Assembly (NCBI GenBank): GCA_030671165.1
Contig: DAOVAG010000025.1
Span: 1-8,747 of the forward strand
Source of the DNA: Candidatus Bathyarchaeota archaeon
GTDB taxonomy: Archaea; Thermoproteota; Bathyarchaeia; RBG-16-48-13; GCA-020355125
DNA: 8,747 bases
Reading direction: 5' to 3'
Position 1 is the stretch's first letter. Every line of letters begins with the position of its first letter. Positions 1-6,179 of the stretch are shown here, in pieces. The notes below the pieces were generated by a model that ran no database searches, was not told the origin of the DNA, and was given only the letters and a program-made list of their open reading frames with translations. Position numbers and translations under genes: made by a program.

Positions 1-1682
1 GGTTCTAGATGTTTTCTATCAGCATTGATTAAACATTCTGTATTATTTATGTAAACTTTCATTATATCGATACTATAATCTCCTAAAGCTTCTACTTCAA
101 AATTTATGTATCGTCCATCCATTTCTAAATCCGTTCGAATATTATCAATTAAAATTTCGAATTCTTTCCTCCACAAATTTTCATAAATCTCATGTTTTTC
201 CTCTAAAACATACTTCTCACTTTCACTATTCTCTAACTTAATGATTGTACGTAAAGAGAAATTACTCGGTAAAATGCTCCCCATCCAACCTGTAGAGATC
301 TGGTCTACTTTTTCTAAAATTCCACCATTTGGTTTATACGTCTTGAATCCGCTGTCGTAGTTCCATGCGTTTGGTCCAAACCATTCTCCGTTCCATGGTG
401 CATGTAGGATAATCATAGCTAGATCTTCTGCAATTGTTTTATCATCTAGATTCGATCCATTGCTACATTGGAGCCAACCTCCCTTACCAACCTTGATGTA
501 GACTGGATTTGCCCAATTGGAATCTTTTACTAAACCATAGACGTAGTAGTTATGTGACCCAATGGAACTGTTTAGTATTGTTGTATCTAGATAATAATCA
601 CTAATCCAATTTCGAAGCTGGAGCGTTTGGCCGATGCGTGTAGGAATTATTTCATTTGGCCCCCATCCTCTAAAAGCTCCGGGTGTATCCGCAAAGAATT
701 GGTCACTGTACTCTTCATCTTTGGGTCTGTAAGCAGTTCCATTCTTCGCAATGATCCAGTTTGTAGGAGCTTGAGTTGATCCAACACTGATAAATACTAG
801 ACCGTGATCTTTCTCCCAATCATAAACAAGCGATTTCTGATATGATGAGTGTGCCTTTATATAACCATCCTCATTTGGGTCTAACAGACATGCTGGTGAG
901 GCATCGTTGAAGATGGTACCTGAAGCATTCATGAGTGGGTTAAATAGTATGATCATGGCATTGTGAGGTTTTGAATCTACTAGATTGTTTAATAGATTCC
1001 AATTAATCTTTGTTATATTCATTCCGAGGTTAAAAATCAGATTATAAACTATCTCTGCTCTATCTAAGGTATCTGGTGGCATGATGTATTGGTCGTAGAA
1101 TAGATAGATGGGTCTTTCTATTTCATTTTGATATGTATTATATAAGAAGAAACCTGAATACGCTGATAAGAATCCATATGAGGAGATATTATAATTAAAC
1201 GTCATCTTTAATCTTGGTTGATCAGGATATAACACTTCATTCATCACACTGGTGATGTTTAGTGATGCTGTTGGTGATACTGAAGGCGTTTTCACTGTTG
1301 ATTCTGTCTGAGTTTTTTGGGTTGTGGTTATTGTTATCGTATATACGCTTTCTTGTAGCCAATAATATAAGATAGTGATATTCGTTGATTCATTGGGCTC
1401 AAGATGTGGTGAAAAGTTTGTGTATGTAACTATTTTTGATTGGTTGATATAGATGTCTCCAATATCTACTTCAACGTTACCCGATGCTTTAACTTCGATT
1501 GTGAAGTATCTCCCGTCATGTTCCAAAAAAGGTGTAATATTTTCTATTGATATCCCTGAAATAATCGTTTTCCACCAATTAATATTATAAACTGCAACAA
1601 CTCCTCCGATAATTATTATTAAAAGAATTAAGGTGAGGATTCTTTTCCTCCCGACCTTACGGATGAATGTTTTTAATGACAA
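1..1682 (-). CDS. Membrane-anchored, sequon-rich extracellular protein with repeated beta modules (3' end outside window)
   Basis: The frame is open for 560 codons from a TTG at 1682 to the left edge, with an in-frame TGA at 1691-1689. I do not recognise a named family. What can be seen: a basic N-terminus, then one hydrophobic segment (about residues 15-32, LTLILLIIIIGGVVAVY) acting as signal anchor, so the rest should lie outside the cell. Residues about 43-120 look like an immunoglobulin/CARDB-like beta-sandwich (DGRYFTIEVKASG ... DIYIN, then LEPNES and YTITITT) of the kind common in archaeal surface proteins. A Ser/Thr-rich linker follows (about 118-140). Residues about 188-430 look alpha/beta (hydrophobic strands IYLFYD, AMIILFNPL, LVFISVGS, PVYIKVGKGGW). 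From about 505 a second beta-module copy begins (MDGRYINFEVEALG ... KVYINN). I count 13 N-X-S/T sequons. Surface-layer or cell-wall protein is an inference. The gene lies 76 bp downstream of the large membrane protein on the same strand. Start is uncertain (see findings). Confidence 0.8.
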   Translation of the reverse strand, partial: MSLKTFIRKVGRKRILTLILLIIIIGGVVAVYNINWWKTIISGISIENITPFLEHDGRYFTIEVKASGNVEVDIGDIYINQSKIVTYTNFSPHLEPNESTNITILYYWLQESVYTITITTTQKTQTESTVKTPSVSPTASLNITSVMNEVLYPDQPRLKMTFNYNISSYGFLSAYSGFFLYNTYQNEIERPIYLFYDQYIMPPDTLDRAEIVYNLIFNLGMNITKINWNLLNNLVDSKPHNAMIILFNPLMNASGTIFNDASPACLLDPNEDGYIKAHSSYQKSLVYDWEKDHGLVFISVGSTQAPTNWIIAKNGTAYRPKDEEYSDQFFADTPGAFRGWGPNEIIPTRIGQTLQLRNWISDYYLDTTILNSSIGSHNYYVYGLVKDSNWANPVYIKVGKGGWLQCSNGSNLDDKTIAEDLAMIILHAPWNGEWFGPNAWNYDSGFKTYKPNGGILEKVDQISTGWMGSILPSNFSLRTIIKLENSESEKYVLEEKHEIYENLWRKEFEILIDNIRTDLEMDGRYINFEVEALGDYSIDIMKVYINNTECLINADRKHLE

Positions 1683-1694
1683 TATTTTTCATCG

Positions 1695-1726
1695 CTCCCT
1701 TAGAGGAATGGCTATATTACTTTAAA
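1695..1726 (-). promoter_or_regulatory. Possible TATA-like box and purine-rich ribosome-binding site before the left-edge gene
   Basis: In the 76-bp gap before the left-edge gene, the minus strand has a TTTAAAG element (1726-1720). About 30 nt further on is AGGGAG (1700-1695). AGGGAG lies 12 nt before the TTG start at 1682 but only 2 nt before an out-of-frame ATG at 1692, so neither spacing is ideal. Co-transcription from the upstream membrane-protein gene is equally possible, since I see no T-tract on the minus strand in this gap. Weak evidence, from pattern only. Confidence 0.3.
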
Positions 1727-1758
1727 TGAATAATATTTTTTTTGGTTATTCCCAATTA

Positions 1759-4700
1759 TTAAACCCGATTAACTACTTTCATCAACTTTTTTAAGATTTT
1801 AGCTTTTTTTATCCATATAAGATATATTATACCGCTAAATACGGTGGATATTGAGATTAGGCTTCCGATAGAAAAATAGGTTTGACCCGTAAAATAAATT
1901 TGAATTACCAAATCCCCCGTCTTATCAACGTAAAACCCATTCATAAATGAGTACGCGACCACTTTTTCTATCTCTTCATTGTTAATATATGCTCTCCATA
2001 GTGGATTGAAAGACTCACTGAAAATTAACCAGAACGGTTCATCTGTAGTAATTGTTACTTCATATTCAGTTGGAGTAATTTGTGTGTAATTCAGCTTTTT
2101 AAGTTGTGAACTCGGAGGAGAAAATATTTCTTTTAATGATGTACTCTCTTCTGGTTCTTTTAGTGAATAAATTATGATTTCGTCTACATCAACTCTACCA
2201 CTTCCATCATTTATTATGTTCAATATATGTTCACCACTATTCATTGGAACAGGATCTATTTCATGCCAAACAAAACTTGTCGTAGAACTATTACATTCCA
2301 GTTTGGTTATATCTCCATCGTCTACTTGTAAAAGGAGATTTCCATACTCTTTACTTTCTACTGTTCGTACAGCGATTTTATAATTTCCATCTTTTGGGAT
2401 GAAGATTTTCGTTGAACTCATAGTCAATACATCGGATGTAAGAGTGACTCCATTACTTGCATTACCACCCCATCTTTCAGAAGGGTACCAACCATTCAAA
2501 TTATGTGCAAATGCAGTTTCGGCTTCTAAAACGGTGATTACTCTAGAATCCAAGTCTTGAATATCATTAAGGGCCTTGTTATACACTGATTCTAACTTTT
2601 CAGGTTGAATTGCAGCGATTACATCGATTTCATTATATCCGCTACCGTCATTGGTAAGCGTAATTACATGATTTCCAGAACTAAGAAAAACGTTTTGAAG
2701 TTTAATCCAACGTAATCCCGAAGGATAAGGAACATGAGGATATATTTCTAACCCTATGGGCTGTCCATCCATAGCAATTGTTAGTTTCCCTCTATTGGGC
2801 CCATATGCAATTCTCATCCAGAGTTCATATTGGCCCTCTTTTTGGGTTACAAGAGGTATATCTATACTTACATTTCCTCTAGTTGTAAGAGTGCTTCCAC
2901 TGAACATAAGGAATCCTCTGTCAAGTAATTGTGTATAGCTTGTCCAATACTCACTTTGATTAGCACTCGGGAATGCATAATTTGCAAGTTGTAATGTATA
3001 ATTCCGCCCATATGTCAAAAACGCGATATCTTGAAGTGTTACCCCAGAAAAAATGATCTGATCATATTCTAAATTTAAACGTGAAATCTGATCATAAAAG
3101 AGTAGTGTCGATCTGTTAAGTTCAAATTCATTAACACTTAACATAGACGTTATCAAGTTTCTTCCTCCAAAAACAAGTGCAGACTTCTCGTTAGCAAAGA
3201 TGTGTTGCGAATACTGCAAGTTTTCAAAGATTGATACATTTCCTATTTGAATTGGAACTAAATTCTTCTGTTTTTCAAGGACAAGTTTCTCATTTAGATT
3301 TGTATCAGGTTCACTAACGATGTATCGTACGCCCGCAATACCTAACATTGAACTAAGTGAATTTGTTAAGTTGGATCTAAGGAGATTGCCAACGAATGGC
3401 GTATAATCCGCTATATACCCTGACCCCCCGACAAATACACCTTTATTATGTATACCAAAGCTGAAAACTCCAAGATCTAAAGTTGAGGATGACCAATTAT
3501 ATTGTGCGTAAAGTCTTTGATAAGGTGTTGTTACAATTCTGTAATCTCCGGGTTGATCTCCAATCCACTCAAAAGGTTCAATATACTCATCTGGCCAAGT
3601 GTATACTTGGAAACCTTCGATACTTCCAACCCAAGAATAAAGAAAAATGATAATTATCACAATTACTACAAACAATGTTTCGAGGACTCGATACTTTCCA
3701 CAATACACTTTGATACTTCTCAGAATTGAAGAAGGAGCTTGTTTCTCTAAATCAAAGCCTATCCAGGATCGGATTCTTTTAGAACAAGAATCAACTGTTA
3801 TACTAATCAAGTAAGAGTATGCTAGTGCAGTCACCATTAGAAATCTACCTCCCACCCTAAATGTTGAGTATCCGGGAACATGAGTCCATAACCATGTAAA
3901 GACCTCAAAAGGCAGTCCATTTGGCCCTAATGCCAAAAACGAAGCAAATAAAGCAACTATCGTAAAAAATTTTGTCACTTTGTCTCTCTTAAATATCAGA
4001 GCCGTAAATGCTAAAGCCGGAATAATTAACATGAAAAAGTTTAACCCTGTTTGTTGAAGATTTGGAATTTCCCAAAAAGGAATCCTCTGCCCAAAAATGT
4101 TCTCAGAAGAGCTTCTTATGGATAGTGCATCAATTATGGAATTAAACCCAAATTGAAACGCATCATCAATACTGTGATAAACACGAAATAATACACTTGA
4201 ATTGTTTACAACAAACATTTCGGGAACTATCCAATAAGCAGATAATAATAAACAGATGACCATTGCCGATAAAATTCCAACTGTCCCCTTAATACGTGAT
4301 GTCAAATTAAGTTTGATCTGAAAACTTCGAATGAAAATGTATACCACTGCCAATAAACTCATGATATATACCGATTGAGACCTGGAATCTAAAAAAAATA
4401 ATAGAACGATCGATAAGATTAAAACATTCTTTATGTTCGGAAGTCGTATAACCTTTTCCAGCGTTAGAAGAATAAGAGGAGTCAAAGCATAACCAAATGC
4501 TATAATGAAATGACCCTCTGAGATATGTTCGCTTAAGAAAAATTGGTTATACATATAGAAAAGAGCTGCAACAAATGATCCCGATCTACTTTTGAAAAGA
4601 TTATATGTAAACAGATACATCGAAAAACTTGCTAAAGGAAATAGGAGAAACAGCATCATCTTTGTTATTAATGTCACAAATCCCGGTAGTGAAGAAAAGA

Positions 4701-4965
4701 TAATGCTCACTACACTGCTTGCTAAGAATATTGGTATTGGTAAATTTGTAGTTAAACCACTTCCTTGAAACGATGTCCACGTGAATAACCAAGATTGAAA
4801 ATTCTGTTCTAGATAAGACCACATTGACATATATGTTTGAATACCTAAAGAATCCGTTCCTTTAACGAAATCAAGATTTAAAGTGAAAAAAGATCGACAT
4901 GTAAATGCTGAAAGGATAAATAGACATAGCAGATCAAATTTAGTACTCTGTATAAACTGTACCAT
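1759..4965 (-). CDS. Large polytopic membrane protein, PTPS-related/YfhO-like putative GT-C glycosyltransferase with two carbohydrate-binding-like domains
   Basis: Numbering here is from the upstream TTG at 5043 (1094 residues); the preferred ATG at 4965 is residue 27 and gives 1068 residues. Residues about 37-471 carry roughly 12 membrane spans. The first outer loop has KGTDSLG (61-67), an acidic motif placed like the catalytic Asp of GT-C enzymes, and HISEGH (173-178) recalls the 6-pyruvoyl-tetrahydropterin-synthase-related membrane family. The remainder (about 475-1055) should be outside. It comprises an unassigned mixed region (about 490-690), then two related beta-sandwich domains (about 700-812 and 835-961) resembling CBM6/CBM35-type modules. 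Next comes a YfhO-like tail (FWLIFSESFNPLWRAYI, 1004-1020), a final membrane span (about 1056-1077) and a basic C-terminus. About a dozen sequons lie in the outer part. Likely role (inference): transfer of a sugar from a polyprenyl-phosphate donor to surface glycans or proteins. There is no WWDYG motif, so it is not an AglB oligosaccharyltransferase. Start: the ATG is favoured because a TATA-like box (5012-5003) and GGAG (4985-4982) precede it; the TTG at 5043 would add 26 basic residues. Confidence 0.85.
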   Translation of the reverse strand: MVQFIQSTKFDLLCLFILSAFTCRSFFTLNLDFVKGTDSLGIQTYMSMWSYLEQNFQSWLFTWTSFQGSGLTTNLPIPIFLASSVVSIIFSSLPGFVTLITKMMLFLLFPLASFSMYLFTYNLFKSRSGSFVAALFYMYNQFFLSEHISEGHFIIAFGYALTPLILLTLEKVIRLPNIKNVLILSIVLLFFLDSRSQSVYIMSLLAVVYIFIRSFQIKLNLTSRIKGTVGILSAMVICLLLSAYWIVPEMFVVNNSSVLFRVYHSIDDAFQFGFNSIIDALSIRSSSENIFGQRIPFWEIPNLQQTGLNFFMLIIPALAFTALIFKRDKVTKFFTIVALFASFLALGPNGLPFEVFTWLWTHVPGYSTFRVGGRFLMVTALAYSYLISITVDSCSKRIRSWIGFDLEKQAPSSILRSIKVYCGKYRVLETLFVVIVIIIIFLYSWVGSIEGFQVYTWPDEYIEPFEWIGDQPGDYRIVTTPYQRLYAQYNWSSSTLDLGVFSFGIHNKGVFVGGSGYIADYTPFVGNLLRSNLTNSLSSMLGIAGVRYIVSEPDTNLNEKLVLEKQKNLVPIQIGNVSIFENLQYSQHIFANEKSALVFGGRNLITSMLSVNEFELNRSTLLFYDQISRLNLEYDQIIFSGVTLQDIAFLTYGRNYTLQLANYAFPSANQSEYWTSYTQLLDRGFLMFSGSTLTTRGNVSIDIPLVTQKEGQYELWMRIAYGPNRGKLTIAMDGQPIGLEIYPHVPYPSGLRWIKLQNVFLSSGNHVITLTNDGSGYNEIDVIAAIQPEKLESVYNKALNDIQDLDSRVITVLEAETAFAHNLNGWYPSERWGGNASNGVTLTSDVLTMSSTKIFIPKDGNYKIAVRTVESKEYGNLLLQVDDGDITKLECNSSTTSFVWHEIDPVPMNSGEHILNIINDGSGRVDVDEIIIYSLKEPEESTSLKEIFSPPSSQLKKLNYTQITPTEYEVTITTDEPFWLIFSESFNPLWRAYINNEEIEKVVAYSFMNGFYVDKTGDLVIQIYFTGQTYFSIGSLISISTVFSGIIYLIWIKKAKILKKLMKVVNRV

Positions 4966-4981
4966 TGAAAGCTTAATGGTA

Positions 4982-5012
4982 CTCCTTTTTTCCCTTCCTA
5001 AGAATATATAAT
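4982..5012 (-). promoter_or_regulatory. TATA-like box and GGAG site supporting the 4965 start
   Basis: Minus strand: ATTATATATT at 5012-5003, then AAGGAG ending at 4982. With the usual archaeal distance of about 26 nt, transcription would begin near 4981, giving a leader of about 16 nt before the ATG at 4965. GGAG would then lie at or just outside the leader, so it may not act as a ribosome-binding site, and its spacing (16 nt) is long anyway. If translation instead began at the TTG at 5043, this AT-rich box would be coding. Pattern evidence only. Confidence 0.4.
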
Positions 5013-5240
5013 ATTTTAACGGGGGTCTAACCAACTTGATCAAATCACTTTTAAATTCGGAAAATTTTTTTATCCAAAGTTTTACTTACAAGCGGTGGTT
5101 GTTATATAATAATTAATTTCATTGATATAATACATGCGATATTCCTCATGTAACTCATATTTTTATTATCGAACTGAAATATAACTGATAAAAAAATGAT
5201 ATCTCCCAAATTTATCTATCTACTTAATATATTGAACTTA

Positions 5241-5281
5241 GAGGTGTAAGAATGAATTCAAACTTGCATCTAACGAGTTAA
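5241..5281 (+). other. Strong ribosome-binding site followed by a nine-codon mini-ORF
   Basis: GAGGTG (5241-5246) lies 5 nt before ATG (5252), matching the archaeal anti-Shine-Dalgarno better than most genes in this window. The frame reads M-N-S-N-L-H-L-T-S and stops at TAA (5279-5281). AT-rich TATA-like words (TTTATCTA at 5211-5218, TTAATATAT at 5224-5232) lie upstream, and a hairpin plus T6 tract follows about 20-50 nt downstream. It may be a leader peptide, the translated part of a small RNA, the 5' remnant of a lost gene, or chance. No function is claimed. Confidence 0.3.
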
Positions 5282-5287
5282 CAATTT

Positions 5288-5332
5288 AAAAAACTGGTAA
5301 ACTAGTGACCTTTTAGTCATAGTTCCTTTTTT
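5288..5332. terminator. Possible bidirectional terminator: hairpin with T-tracts on both strands
   Basis: The arms 5300-5309 (AACTAGTGAC) and 5316-5324 (GTCATAGTT) pair over 9 bp with one bulged G around a six-base loop (CTTTTA). On the plus strand a T6 run follows (5327-5332). On the minus strand a T6 run follows after a short spacer (A6 on the plus strand, 5288-5293). Oligo-T tracts are the main signal for archaeal intrinsic termination. The site lies 36 bp after the stop of the minus-strand glycosyltransferase, so it is well placed to end that transcript, and could also end a plus-strand transcript from the mini-ORF. Confidence 0.5.
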
Positions 5333-5359
5333 CCGGTTTCCTTCTTGTTCTACGGAAAA

Positions 5360-6010
5360 TTAGGCGTATTTTAAACGGATAAGCCTTGAGAAATTCATGA
5401 TCCAATCAATAATTCTTGTAACACTATATCTTCTCTCACCTGAATGTCCATTAAATTCGTACTCTCCAATCTTAAATTTCATCTTTGTTGCCCAATATAG
5501 TAACTCTATATGGACGAAATCACCATTACTTTTAACGTGATCCCACGGAATGGAAGTTAAAACTTCCTTCCTAAAACAGACAAAACCACACGTTGGATGT
5601 TCAACAATATCATTCACAAGAAAGAAATTCGCTAACCAACAAGCAAATCTCCTCTCTTGTTTCCATTCCGCCTTTTCGTTTCCGACACACATGTCCATCT
5701 TTTGTTCTCGGATAACATTGAACATATTTGCAAGTTCATGAACCGGATGATCTACATCCATTTCAAAAATGTAATCACAATCATAAGTATGCGCGGCTAA
5801 ATACAACCCTTCCACGAGGCTTTTACCATATCCCATCCGTTTTTTTCTTGGTGGAACAATTGCTCCCGCGGTTAAAGCTAATTTAGAAGTGTCTTTATCA
5901 TCGCATGGACAAATGATAAGTGAGTTTGGAAAAATGTTTTTAACACGATTTACGATACTAGCTACATTCCCTTCTTTATAAGCAGGAATTACTATTCCAA
6001 CTTTCAACAC
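5360..6010 (-). CDS. Family 2 glycosyltransferase, dolichol-phosphate-mannose-synthase-like
   Basis: A 216-residue GT-A fold enzyme that should transfer a sugar from a nucleotide donor, most likely to a polyprenyl (dolichyl) phosphate, at the cytoplasmic membrane face. Motifs in order: VGIVIPAYKEGN (residues 4-15, first strand and donor-binding loop); CDDKDTS (36-42, where the family usually has DDxSxDxT); GYGKSLVEGL (60-69, the usual G-K-G-x-A region); DVD at 85-87 within EMDVDHP (metal-binding DxD); HPTCGFVCFRKEVL (138-151, acceptor-side CGF-x-x-FR); HIELLYWA (167-174) and GERRYS (191-196), equivalent to the E-x-x-x-x-A and R-x-x-G-x-S-K part of the DPM1 family. No membrane span follows, as in soluble DPM1 enzymes. 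Start is GTG at 6010, with TTG at 6007 as alternative; AGAGG (6020-6016) lies 5 or 8 nt before them and both keep strand 1. Donor sugar and exact acceptor cannot be read from the sequence. Confidence 0.88.
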   Translation of the reverse strand: MLKVGIVIPAYKEGNVASIVNRVKNIFPNSLIICPCDDKDTSKLALTAGAIVPPRKKRMGYGKSLVEGLYLAAHTYDCDYIFEMDVDHPVHELANMFNVIREQKMDMCVGNEKAEWKQERRFACWLANFFLVNDIVEHPTCGFVCFRKEVLTSIPWDHVKSNGDFVHIELLYWATKMKFKIGEYEFNGHSGERRYSVTRIIDWIMNFSRLIRLKYA

Positions 6011-6015
6011 TTTTT

Positions 6016-6050
6016 CCTCTGCTCTCTATTACATTTCATACTTTTATTTA
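6016..6050 (-). promoter_or_regulatory. Putative promoter and ribosome-binding site of the glycosyltransferase
   Basis: Minus strand: TAAATAAAAG (6050-6041) is TATA-like and would place transcription start near 6020, at the AGAGG site (6020-6016). An alternative box, GATATAAC, lies further upstream near 6072 and would give a leader of about 35 nt that includes AGAGG. Which one is used cannot be decided by eye. Confidence 0.35.
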
Positions 6051-6133
6051 CATTCTTGCTTATTAGTTATATCTCATTTTTTAAAAAAGAAAATTTGTAA
6101 ATATTAATATTTATTCATATATGTGAACCTATA

Positions 6134-6172
6134 GTTATATTGAGTAACAAATCTATATTGTCCTTTAGAGGT
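6134..6172 (+). promoter_or_regulatory. Putative TATA box and ribosome-binding site of the nucleotide-sugar dehydratase gene
   Basis: GTTATATT (6134-6141) fits an archaeal TATA box; 26 nt further on, transcription would begin near 6164. GAGGT (6168-6172) then lies 7 nt before the ATG at 6180. Box, predicted start, short leader and ribosome-binding site all have textbook spacing, which makes this the best-supported promoter of the window. It faces away from the glycosyltransferase promoter in the same 169-bp intergenic region. Confidence 0.5.
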
Positions 6173-6179
6173 AGATTAA

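Larger units (their letters stand above)
5044..5359. other. Non-coding stretch between the large membrane protein and the glycosyltransferase
   Basis: Roughly 316 bp, very AT-rich, with no ORF of normal length on either strand. It contains a hairpin with flanking T-tracts (5288-5332) and a nine-codon plus-strand ORF behind a strong GAGGTG site (5241-5281), both listed separately. The part at about 5090-5200 shows only AT-rich sequence with several TATA-like words and nothing I can assign. It is too long and too structured for a simple within-operon spacer, so the two minus-strand genes flanking it are probably transcribed separately. Confidence 0.6.

Noticed and set aside
1736..1743. T8 tract as terminator of the large membrane-protein gene
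   Set aside because: The tract is on the plus strand; the minus-strand transcript would carry A8 there, which is not a termination signal.
2174..3729. Three plus-strand ORFs of 60-75 codons opposite the large membrane protein (2174-2383, 2756-2938, 3502-3729)
   Set aside because: They lie wholly opposite a well-supported gene, show no recognisable motif or good ribosome-binding site, and are explained as shadows of the minus-strand reading frame.
4601..4822. Minus-strand ORF of 73 codons in another frame of the large membrane protein
   Set aside because: It overlaps membrane spans of the real protein in a different frame, and its composition does not resemble a protein of its own.
1759..4965. 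AglB/Stt3-type oligosaccharyltransferase
   Set aside because: Multi-span core with a large outer domain would fit, but the WWDYG motif is absent and the YfhO-like tail and PTPS-related features fit better.
5550..5741. Plus-strand ORF of 63 codons opposite the glycosyltransferase
   Set aside because: It covers the conserved region of the glycosyltransferase (DxD to the CGF motif), whose frame is clearly the coding one.
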